64,000 nt of DNA, taken from positions 179,843 to 243,842 of the forward strand of contig NMRA01000329.1 of assembly GCA_002633005.1 (NCBI GenBank), read 5' to 3'. The notes beneath the pieces are model-generated. The model saw nothing but the letters and a program-made list of their open reading frames with translations. It ran no database searches and was not told where the DNA came from. Shown piece after piece: positions 1 to 10,090 of this stretch (position 1 is its first letter; each line of letters begins with the position of its first letter). The DNA is from Phoronis australis (lineage: Eukaryota; Phoronida; Phoronidae). A program made the position numbers and the translations under genes.

Positions 1-326
1 AAAACGTCAGATTTGCCTGGACTGAAGGATCATTCTCCTCATGAAAAAATGTACTGTATCGAAAATAACTTTCTGCGATTAATTTAGTGATCTACTATTC
101 ACACCGTCTGTGTCACCTCCAGTTAGTTGTAAATGCTAGTGAATACAGCAACAGTTGAGACAGGAGAAAGGTTAGCAAGGTATGTTTAGCAAGTTAAACA
201 GTTTATAATATAGGTGCTTGAACAGCTCCCACTAGGCGTCTCTTTAGTGATGTTACAACTCTGTCTGAAGCAGTCATTCTCAGTCTGTGATCAAAATCTG
301 TACACAATCAACCAGTATTTACACAA

Positions 327-2020
327 CTAATCTCTGTGAACTGTGAATGAATTGTTGCAGCTTAAACCACGGCATTCTCCACATGCAACCGAGCACGGCA
401 ATCCTAACTTCTTGCAAGAACATCTCTTGGAACTGCAGTTGGTCTTACATGAACATCTTACTACTTTCAGCAGGTTCTCTGGTGCTGCTGACTGGTCCAT
501 CGTCGTGGGAATGAATTTTCCACCTGCCAACACCTGTACCCAATACAGCAAGTTTAGGCCACTGCCACCGAATCTTGACCACTCTTGCCCTTGATAATAT
601 GTCCCGGCACAATGGAATTTAGCTACTGAAGAAAGTTGGTGCTAATAACTGGACTGGGGCTAGTCTGACACCTCATCTACAAATCGCCTGCATCGCAACA
701 CAACTACTACGAGCTCAAATTATGTCTTGCTTCAGCTGCATGGGTCTAGTGAATACTCTAGTGTTTTCGCAGAATACTCGATCATGCAGTTTCTTGAATG
801 GGAGAGCCTTTGCATGCGCAAATGGCAAAACTGCGCAAGTTTCGGCTCCAAGAGACAACTGTAGTTTCTTGATGTCCCAGACTCTCCTCTTGCTTTGATG
901 CCTCTTGTCAAATTTCAGGAGCGTTGGAAGTTATTGTGAAGTAGCATGGTAACACAAAAGAACCAACAAGACTGTATCGTCTGCAATCAGCGTGGTTGGA
1001 CCTTGTGCTGCATTCTCTACTGCTGTTTCTACAATTAAAACGTCTGTGTCACCTTGAGCTTGTACCACTGTGCAACCAGCATTTCCTAGAAAACTTGACA
1101 AGAAGTGAATGAATCATTGTTTGTTTTTGCTGTTTGCCAAACAATGTTCTGAATTGGCTTGATCACCATGTCACTTCAGTTCCAACCACCTCACCCAAAA
1201 TTTGAACATGGGAAACATGTTTAGTTAATGGTTCATCTCAGTAACCATAAAAAACAACAGTAGGCTGAGTGCACTTGTTGTTATAATCCACATAAGCGCT
1301 GCCAAACGACTGAACCGTTGCACCTCTAGGCCATGGAATACGGTGAAGGAGAGAACCGCCGTCAATTACATGCATCACCGTGTTTTCTGGAAACTGAAAT
1401 CCTCAGGTAGTCCCCCGCAGGACCAGATTGCATCAGCTAATATTGATTCATTAGAGACTCTGGGAAGACCAGATGTTTCAAAAAGAGAAGGAGAATCAAC
1501 TCACAGCTCAAACTTCAAAAGGCTTCATGAACTTTCACTGTTGTCTTTTGCAGCTTTCAGGATTCGCTGAAGTAGCACTCGTGGATCCACTTGTGTAAAA
1601 TCACTATTAGCAATATGAACTGATTGACTTGTCATTGCCACAACCTTGTCTTTCTTTCTGAATGTGAAGTCTTTCACGCTTGACCCCTCCATAGACAAGC
1701 GAATCTCAATTCCCACTTCTCTGCCATTTTCGGCATTGACGCGCGTGCCTGCAGTCACACCAGTGATGATGTTCTGTAATGTTACTCTTTAAAGCGGGTT
1801 TCTGTTGTGGAAGAATTCAACAAGGCTGCGGATGTCTTTGTCGTCACGCGACTGTCTTTCCTGGGTTCATTCTTTATGCTGCTGACATGTTTCACAACTC
1901 AAGTTTGTCACAGTCTGCATGGCACCATTTATACTTGAGCATGCCGGCAAGGAAGAAGCCACGGTGCACTCTGCGTTTCTCCCATTTCGCAACCTCTAGT
2001 TAAAGCTCCCGGTGCTTTAA
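327..2020 (-). pseudogene. Multicopy ORF with C-terminal CXC domain, C-terminal two thirds (decayed)
   Basis: Read on the minus strand, this is a decayed copy of a large invertebrate multicopy ORF that I recognise by pattern; its function is unknown to me. In order from 2020 down to 327 I see a TRGCEMGETQ segment, a segment ending in SRDDKDIRSLVEFFHNRNPL, the segment KDFTFRKKDKVVAM followed by VDPRVLLQRILKAAKD (1525-1758), VIDGGSLLHRIPWPRG (about 1345-1385), VVFYGY then a stop, an acidic core with GDTDVLIVETAVENA and TTLIADDTVLLV (about 960-1080), and a Cys-rich tail with CSCKTNCSSKRCSCKK (327-551), which resembles a tesmin/TSO1 CXC motif. The acidic GDTD/ADDT stretch suggests a PIN-like nuclease fold, which is inference. 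Stops and frame changes occur throughout, so it is not functional. The N-terminal part lies beyond the insertion at 2021-3974. Confidence 0.75.
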
Positions 2021-3974
2021 GGTAGGTGGATACACAAAAAAAATAATTTTGACTGTTTTTTACATTTTCATATCATCCTAATCTTTAATTCTTGATGCAC
2101 AGTATACTGGAGAAAAATAAAATCATTCTGAAAATCCAAAGTTGTTTTTTTAGCTATATTTGACCAAGCCTCAGTACGTCATATGGCTTGAGTGCTCACC
2201 AGCTCAGTGATTGACAACTGGGGCGGAGCTTATATACAAGGACACTAGCTCTAATCTAACCCTGTCAACAAGCATTGCGTAACCGGGCAATCGAGAGTGA
2301 TGTACCAGCTGATATTGGTGTTGTAGCAAGACCAAGAATAAAACAATTCTATTTTTGACCATGTGAAAGTTAGTAGTGAAATGGTGAACTAGCTCCTGTT
2401 CCGAGCCTGAGCCTGTTTGTCTATCTGCAAAAAAATTAAGTTGAGTACGCCAAGCCCTACCGAAGCCATCACTGCACTCAGCTTGAGGAGTCCGTGCAGA
2501 AATTGTGCATGTATAAGAGAAGTCGGTAATATAAGGTCAGTTGTCTTGCGAGAGGACGCTGAGTGTCGACGTGGGTGGTGTTGCACGATTCGGTGAGAGT
2601 GCATACACGCGCTGTGAAGACAAGCCGCGCGCGCGACACATGGACAACTACATGCCGTCAGAGTAGAGTCTTCGCAGATAAACCGTGCTTCTGTGCTGGG
2701 AACGTGCCGTGGAGAAACTAGGTTGTCAAACCCAGAGGATTTTTAACTTGCCACTGGCCGTAACCCAAAGAATTAGAGAAATGACCCAGTGTTCAACATA
2801 ACAAAAAATTTTCTAGTGCATAGATTCAAACGTAACCCTGAATTAAAACTCATGATATTATACGATTTTAGAGGAAAGCAATATAAGAAACTTTAGTAAC
2901 TTGAGAACCTCACCCAAGCGGCGCTATTTGCGCAGAAAGTGATATTTTCTTATCCCAAAGTCCATTCGGTACAGGCACGTAAAAATGTTGAACCATTACT
3001 ATGAAAGTAGTTCTTTATCCTCGTCGCCAATATTGTTATGTAGGCAGTAACGCGGCGATTTGATATAACACATATATTGGTTGATGATAATATTGGAATA
3101 CTAACAAATAGGTCTGTGTAATATAGTTAGAGAGTCTTTTACAAACTGAGTGGAGAGTTCAGATGAATCGTATAAACAATCAACACATGGTGGTCGGCAC
3201 ACCAGTACAGCAGACAATAGATCAACGCTAAGCTCCGCCCACGTGACAGCCATATTTGTTTTGGTCGTCTGTCGTGCATCACAAGTTCGAAAAAATGATT
3301 AAAATTACGCTGTAAACAAACAGGTATGTCACATTTTCTAAATATGAAGTAAATATCAGCTTTATTTCTAGTACTTCAACAAAAATTGGAACATAATGAC
3401 CACGCATTCTGAACGAAATTTGATCTCAAGTGGCAATCGATGACCGCTTAACTTCAAAGCCGTTTTTCTCGGCTCGTGATTTCAGGATAGTGACACGATT
3501 CTCGGGCCTATTTTTCCACAACACGTGGGTCAATTTTAACGAAAGTTGCAAATTTGAAATCCTCTTGGACTGAAGTAAAATCGCGTGCCAGGGTTTTTTG
3601 ATAAATGGACCAGATTTTTAGTTATTAGACGGAAAGTGACCAAATGACAAAAAGTGGCGTGCTTGCCCCAACTCACACACAAAAAATGCCACAAAATCAA
3701 GATCATAATGATTTTGTACATATATTTGGTATGGATAAGTAGAATATTGCGTAAGGAAATAGTTGATGATGATCCCTGTGCATTTTGAAAAAAAATTCGA
3801 GGTAAAATTGGATTTGTTGAAAATTAAAAAATACGATTTTTTAAAAAAACGAACTACAAAAAAAACATTTTTTTCGTTTTTTGTAACTTTCAGAGTCATG
3901 TCTAACTAGTTAAAACTCCCTTTTTACTCATTTTAGTTAGGAACCTGGAGATTTGATCAGTGTATACACCTACC
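2021..3974. mobile_element. Non-autonomous TTAA-target DNA transposon inserted in the CXC-ORF relic
   Basis: The element is bounded by 15-bp terminal inverted repeats with one mismatch: GGTAGGTGGATACAC at 2021-2035 and GTGTATACACCTACC at 3960-3974. Each end is flanked by TTAA (2017-2020 and 3975-3978), the target duplication of piggyBac and Kolobok superfamilies. The flanking minus-strand reading frame reads through the junction if the element and one TTAA are taken out (LIKSIK joins to APGALTRG), which fixes the ends to the base. The interior has no recognisable transposase. It is AT-rich near the right end and contains a GGCGGAGCTTA / TAAGCTCCGCC inverted pair (about 2223 and 3229). I cannot assign the superfamily from the ends alone. 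Confidence 0.85.
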
Positions 3975-4549
3975 TTAATACTTTTTATGAGCGTCTGTTC
4001 CATTACCAGATCATATGGTAAGCCTGTCCAAAATATGTCACTTATGACATCTGGACGGGTGTCTTTGAGTTGCTGCGTCTGCAGCAAGTATATGTATGTA
4101 GATTTTGTATAAGAGTTGTAACCAGCAGCTGCAAAGTAAGGCAGCATTTCAAATACTGCTTTTAGGTGAAGCTCCCAATCTGACGTTATTTGTGCTTTTA
4201 AAAAAGTCGAAGGATGTCAGTCATCTTCATATACTGTAGCCAAAGACTAATGATTCGACTTTGGAAGGACAAGTCTAATTTATATGCTTCGATTTTTACG
4301 GATACGTACGAGACCGTCGGACAAGCATACATCGCTGCACACAGTCTTCATGTCAGCAATAAGATCATCATACAGCTTCAGACCACCTCTCAAATCATCA
4401 TCAAGTATATCTTTGGCCATTGATTCTTCTGACGAACTATTCTCTGTCACTGCGAATTCTGAAGACCTATACTCTGATTCAGTCGTGTTTGAATATACCA
4501 GTGGCAGTAGGTTGGAAGCCAGAAGTGAACTCTGATGAGGGTATTCCAC
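3975..4549 (-). pseudogene. Multicopy CXC-domain ORF, N-terminal part (decayed)
   Basis: This is the upstream part of the same minus-strand relic as 327-2020, on the other side of the TTAA element. The segment 3979-4147 contains MLPYFAAAGYNSYTKSTYIY, a block I know as strongly conserved in this multicopy family, followed by WTGLPYDLVMEQTLIKSIK. Upstream (about 4150-4280) reads WLQYMKMTDILRLF, a stop, then KAQITSDWELHLKAVFE, again matching the family. An open stretch reaches 4549 (ends near VRIRKNRSI). It carries at least one internal stop and frame changes. The true start is not visible and the region 5' of 4549 no longer resembles the family. Confidence 0.7.
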
Positions 4550-5564
4550 TGTAATTCAAGGTTCAGAATCGGAAGACACTGGCTCTGCATTGCATGCCCC
4601 AGCGTATACATCTAGTTATGTGATCAGTTGGGATGTCTGAAAAATCTGTCTCCATATTCTAACGAGCCAACACTGGTGTACAAGCATTGAATTGCTCCCC
4701 CTCTTGGGCCGGAATCTGTGTTCTACGTTGGTGACATTCGGGACTCTTGGGATTTCGGAAGAACCGGGACATCTTTCTTCATTGGTTCTGGATTGACGTT
4801 ACTTTATTTTTCAATATTTGGAAGTGGGACATAAGGATCTTACTGTTTTATGTATGCACCATCTCAAGAACTTATTGAAGCCCTGTACCTGACATTACAT
4901 ATCCAATAAATCCCAGAAAACTCATCTCAGTATGAAATCTGCAAAGCCTGGTTAAGAACAAGTGACTGCAGATCACTATCGTTTTGTTTGCTGGCATTAA
5001 TTTCCTCTAAAATCAGTTACCTATGTTCATAAAAAGCATGCATATTAAACAAATTGTGAGTCCTAAACTTTTTGTTACACAATTTTATTTGTTTTTCATC
5101 AAATTCAGACGAAATCAACAGCCAAATTCTCGACACATACCAGCAGCAGAAGAAATCATTGCTTGGGAACATCTAATAATATCTCCAATAGCAGAGAAAA
5201 AATCCACTTTCTGCCAAATTTTATACAGGGTTTGTTTAACGATAACCAATAACTCCACCAGAATTTCATATTTTTCTAAGAAATATTACTTTAAATTTGA
5301 TACCTCAAATGAACATATTTTACAGAAAAAAATTGAGTGTGTGAAGGTTATTATGAAAATTTAACTAAAGCCTTTTCTGAAAAACACAACAAATTTTATG
5401 TTATATAATCTTAATGAGATTAAAATTCCATATTTAGTATCTAAATCTGAAAAACAAAAACAGTCAACTCATTAACCCTGACTGTAGATTGTAAAATGTT
5501 TTTGTGTAAATGCCTATCAGGTTACAAACAAAGTTTACAGAACGAAAACGCTTAAAATTGGGGT
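4550..5564. other. Unassigned AT-rich sequence
   Basis: No recognised gene. A 113-codon open frame on the + strand (5023-5364) is Lys/Ile/Phe-rich, as expected for chance translation of AT-rich DNA, and matches no family I know. The minus strand may hold further debris of the CXC-type ORF up to about 4950, but stops are dense and I cannot align it. Confidence 0.4.
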
Positions 5565-5945
5565 TTTGTGAATTGGCGGCCATTTTGGCGGACATTTTGT
5601 CAGCCATCATGAATTTTTCTCTCCAACCAGTGACCAATTACAAGGTCCAGATATTTTCAATTGTCTAACTTACAAAAGAATAAACATTTTGCCATTTTCA
5701 GGGCAAAATATAAAAAGAAATGTTACGAAATGTACCAAATTGCTGTTTCGGCCGCTATTTTGTCGGCCATATTGGTTTTCTTTCACGGAAAATTGGCATA
5801 TTTTGATTGGTATGCCTGTTACGAACAGTATAAAATCAATGATTAACTTTATTGTTTTATTTCCAGCTGTTACATATGAGTAACATGCCAGAAAGCACTA
5901 AACACAGGCTTAGGCGGCCATTTTTTCCGCCATCTTGAAAAACCA
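5565..5945. repeat. Three diverged GGC-GGCCATTTT modules
   Basis: Short G/C clusters of the form GGCGGCCATTTT recur at about 5573, 5748 (variant GGCCGCTATTTTGTCGGCC) and 5911, each followed by an AT-rich stretch of about 150-175 bases. This looks like a degenerate tandem or dispersed repeat. No coding sense was found. Confidence 0.4.
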
Positions 5946-6079
5946 ACGTCCGCCACTCCGATTTGGGTAGACTTATTTTCTGGCACCAAGGGATGTTTGA
6001 AGATGCTATTTATGCAAAAAAACCTTCTGTTGCAATTCTTTTGTAGGTTGAGCCCTCTGGAGCCCTAGAATGACTGGAC

Positions 6080-6976
6080 TAATATATAGACCCCCGTAGA
6101 ATGCTGAGAGACAATTCGATGACTTTATTTCAACAATTTTAAAATTGATAGCTAAAGAGGGTAACTTTTTATGGCTGGTGACTTCAATTCCAATTTACTG
6201 CAAAGTTTCAGTCATGAAAATTTGGTAATATTTAACCCCATGTTAAACCTGTCTCTTCTTCCTAAGATAACCTTTCCTACTCGTCTCACCAACAACACGT
6301 GTACTCTTATTGATTAAATTTAAACAAAATTTTCTCCAACCACGAACATTTCCGAGGGGGGTATACTGCTATTCCGAGGGGGTATACTGCTAAGTAAATG
6401 AGCAGACCTTTTCCGATATTTTTGTCTCTTAATACTTATAACAAAGTAAACCTCGTAAACGCAAATTTATTCAGAGAAAGTTACACTCAAAAAATTGCAC
6501 TCCAACTTTGAAACTGGTGTGGCTTAAATTGACCTCAAGTCAGTCTTAGATAACTTTTTATCTCAAAATCCTACGACAGTTATAGTTATTTAAAAACAAT
6601 TGTTTTAGATTTGGTGAATAAACATTTTCACTCCAAAACCAAACGCATCAACAGGCATAAGCATAAAGTCAACAACTGGATTATATAGGGGATATTAAAA
6701 TCAATAAAAGTGCGAGACAAAATCTATAAAAATGAAAACCACACTTCCTGGCTCTATTTCTTCTCGGTTTTACTCGACAAATCTGCAAAATTATGACATC
6801 ATACTTAAGTATGTAATAAAAGAAACCAAACGCACGTGCTATGAAAAACAGTTCAAGCAGCACCGAAATGATATACGCCAAACGTACCGAGTCTTCAAAA
6901 ACGTAAGTTCTAATTCATCCTCCAGAACTGTTCTCCCTAGCTTTATCACCTCCACAGCATCTGGACACATTACTGA
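6080..6976 (+). pseudogene. CR1/L2-type LINE relic: endonuclease and linker region
   Basis: Conceptual translation with frame changes gives an apurinic-type endonuclease end: IYRPP near 6090, GDFNSN near 6178, then ITFPTRLTNNTCTLID near 6270-6318. Downstream (about 6640-6900) comes the linker that precedes reverse transcriptase in such elements, with YSTNLQNYDIILKYVIKETK and FKQHRNDIRQTYRVF. Multiple stops and missing segments show it is dead. It is interrupted at 6977 by a repeat insertion and resumes at 8148 with the reverse transcriptase. Confidence 0.7.
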
Positions 6977-8147
6977 TAAACACTTGGTAGGCCAATACCC
7001 ATTTGGTATTATGTACCCATTTGGTATTATGTACCCACTACACCAACCTGTGCCACTTAGTATCCGATATTCATTTACACATTGGGTATCGCAAAGGTGC
7101 GTGTTATCTCTTGTAATTGAGGTAGAGCCACACGGGGCAAAACGCCCCTATTAAACAAAAACCTGTTTTTCTTCCTACTAAAATATATGTTATTCTTGTG
7201 TTGTTTTATTTGTCCCCAGTAATGAGATTGATGACACTCTGACCTATTATTAGGGCAAATACTATGCTACAGCACTTCAAGCTTTATATCCAACTCCTAG
7301 TTTGTCCCTATCTAGTCCGATGGTAGCGCTGGTTGTTCTTTCTCTCCAGGTTCCAGTTGACGCAGTCTCAAGCAACAGTACATTCACTCGTAAGTTTCTC
7401 CCAATTAGACGATTTCATACCTATCTCACCCCCTACCCTGGCTTAAACACAATCTCCTCCAGCAGTTACACAGTTTTTATACTTATTCCACCCTACCTAC
7501 CCTGTGGCGAACAAAATCTGCTGGTGGTTATTGCTGTTATTACAGTCACTGCAGGTATCTCCTTTAAGCCCGGGGCGTGTTGCCGTCAAGCGAGAAAAGA
7601 CTTTATTGGTTAACGACCAGAACTGCACGCGAGCGTCCGTCACTATGGATTGCCTCTCTCCACCACGGTGGCAGCTCTCAGCACAAACAGAGCCACAACA
7701 TCACGTTCCTTAAAATATCTCTTTTTATCACTCCGGGTGGTTTGCTCACTCAGCTTGTCCGGAGCCTGCTTTGTCATGTTGTTATAGCCCAGTTGGCTGT
7801 TTGGTGTACCCCCTTGGTACTTTTTCTGATATTTGCCTATTTAGCAGGTTGTATCCATTTGGTACTTATTATTCATCTTGCCGTTTAGCTCGACCCTCTT
7901 GGTAGGCAATCGTCCAGTAATCATTTGGTATTATGTACTAATTTGGTACTAACCTGTGCCACTTATTATTCGATACTCAGTTACACATTGGGTATCGCAA
8001 ACGCCTGTGTTATCTCTTGTAATTAAGGTACCTATCTGGTACCTTCTGTGAAATAATTATCTGTAGAGCTGTGACCCCGAAAATCCCAATAAAACCTTAA
8101 GTATATATTTTTCTTTTGTGGTTATATTTTCTGTCTATTGAGGACAA
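6977..8147 (+). mobile_element. Dispersed repeat, copy A, with direct terminal repeats
   Basis: This block interrupts the LINE relic and is flanked by the 8-bp direct repeat ATTACTGA (6969-6976 and 8148-8155). Inside, a segment of about 240 bases occurs twice in direct orientation: 6982-7215 and 7889-8147. Shared landmarks are CTTGGTAGGC, ATTTGGTATTATGTAC, ACCTGTGCCACTTA, ACATTGGGTATCGCAAA and GTTATCTCTTGTAATT. The sequence between (7216-7888) matches the second copy at 40722-41898 in reverse orientation. A terminal motif TTTTATTTGTCCCC closes the first direct repeat near 7210. Open frames of 70-140 codons in it are not conserved between copies and I regard them as chance. The element class is unresolved. 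Confidence 0.7.
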
Positions 8148-9580
8148 ATTACTGACCAGTTCAACAACTATTTTATTAACATTCGAAAGAATTTGGCTTC
8201 TTAAATATGTAATGAAATTTTCGAAAATTATCGTGAAGATCCCACTATCTCTATCTTTAAGTTTGAAATCGTTGATGATGACGAAGTCCTAAAGATAATG
8301 AAAAATCTAAAATAAAAAACCACTACAGACTGTGATGGTCTATAATGTTCGTTTATCAAACAATACTCTTCACTTTTTATGAGAACCATTTTCTATGATT
8401 ATAAAACAATCCCTACACAGCACAGATATTTTCTCAGGTGATGTGAAGGTAGCTAAGGTAAACCGACACTAACTCTCTTGTTACCTACAGACCAATATCT
8501 AGTCTTTACACAATTCCCAAAGTTTTTGAAAAAACGGTTAATTATTTTTCCCATAATAATCTTCTATATAATTCCCAGAATGGTTTGAAACTCAAAAACC
8601 CGACTGAACTCCAGGCTACACTCTCTTTACAAAAAAATTAGATGAAGGTTTGAACCCAAATCCCATATTTATGGATCTCTCTATAGCCTTTGATACCATT
8701 GATTACGATATCCTTCTCAAAAAAATGTAATATTATGGGTTTTCTTATAACAAGTTTCTTTGGCGTCAAAGCTATCTTGAAAATACAAAACAGTTTTTCT
8801 AGATATTGTTCGTTTGCCATTTCTACATGTGAACCACAGGGATCTATTTTCGGATCTCCCCAATTTTATTCTATGTAAATGACATCACTTTCTCCAGAAA
8901 GGCACTGTTTATCGTCTATGCAGGCGACATGTGCCTGTTATTTCCTTTTTGTATCAACAAAAATCATAGCCTCAGCGATAAAATCAACAGAATAAATAAA
9001 AATTTACATAGTGCAATGGCTGGCTAAATACCTATAAAAATCGCTAAACGTAAGTATAGCTAAATTCATGTCATTTCGATTTCCACAGAAAATTCAGCGA
9101 AGCTGACATGCCTCTAATCAAAGTTAACAATTAAATTATTACTAGAGTTCCAAATTATAAATCTCTAAGTCTTTTTGTAGACAGTCATCGTTCCCGCATG
9201 TTCAGAAATTTTCTAATAAAATTGACAAAACTGTGGGCGTTCTAAGCATATTGAAACACTATTTTCCCAAACACATACTCCTGATAATATACAATGCACT
9301 TGTACCCTTATATCGATAATTTGGTATACCAATAAGGGGGTTGAATAATTGTACGAAATTGCAACTTTTGAAGAAAAAATATTTGAGAAATGTCAACAAT
9401 TCTTCGTTTTTTCACACACACAGAACTGATTTGCTGGAAAATTAGAACAATTTTTCTTGGCGACATTTTTAACCAAGCTTGCTTAAAATACGTTCGTAAA
9501 TGCAAACATAAGCAATTACCCATTTACTTTTATAATGACAACCTTTTCCAATTCTATCAGTCACCATCATCATCCTAGCA
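8148..9580 (+). pseudogene. CR1/L2-type LINE relic: reverse transcriptase and C-terminal region
   Basis: The LINE interrupted at 6977 resumes. Frame-corrected reading shows ITDQFNNYFINI (8149), VDDDEVLKIMKNLK (8270), TDCDGL (8325), MDLSIAFDTIDYDILLKKM (8671-8729, the palm motif with catalytic Asp), TTGIYF (8836) and YVNDITF (8873). The catalytic YADD motif is present as YAGD (8917-8928), so the second position of the Asp pair is lost. The C-terminal part includes FNQACLKYVRKCKHKQLPIYF (about 9468-9530). There are many stops and frame shifts. The family is assigned by motif order and wording, not by database comparison. Confidence 0.75.
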
Positions 9581-10090
9581 TACACTGTACATGTATGTAG
9601 TCAACAACCCATCTTCTTAGCATATGTAGTCAACAACCCATGTACCTACAACAGCAAAAGTAAAAAAATCGTTCATGCTAAAATTATACCGAATTTAATA
9701 AAAAAACCGTATTCTTCCGAGATAAGCAACATACAAAATTGACACGCATGGGTTCTACATCTATTTAAAAAAATACAACTTAAGTACTTACAGATATTGT
9801 TATCCATGATCTAATTGAAATATTCGTGATCACCTGTCTTACGTCTTGGACATGACTTTTAACCTCGCGGTTTCCCAAGTATCTATAGTTCCATTGTACA
9901 AATCCTTGTGAAATACTTGTAATTTACGTTTTTTAATAATCCTATCTTGTACTTTATTTCACTGTGTATGTATTTTTCTGCCAACAGCTTTGTTGTTCTT
10001 CTTACTTGTTATTATCTATTTAATTTATTGTTATTCGGTGGTCAGCTATTAGCGGCCTGTGCCTTTGCTGGCCACCCAATCATATAACAA
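9581..10090 (+). other. 3' tail of the LINE relic, with a terminal hairpin
   Basis: Non-coding sequence after the LINE ORF. It contains a short direct duplication of TATGTAGTCAACAACCCA (about 9594 and 9624). Near its end is a stem-loop, GGTGGTCAGC pairing with GCTGGCCACC (about 10037-10077), enclosing a GCGGCC/GGCC-rich loop. A conserved 3' stem-loop is typical of LINE 3' ends recognised by their own reverse transcriptase, so I take this as the element 3' end. Confidence 0.45.

Noticed and set aside
5023-5364. 113-codon plus frame
   Set aside because: Composition is what AT-rich DNA gives by chance; no recognised family.
6732-7154. 140-codon plus frame as a gene
   Set aside because: First part is LINE linker, second part is repeat copy A; the frame crosses the insertion border by chance.
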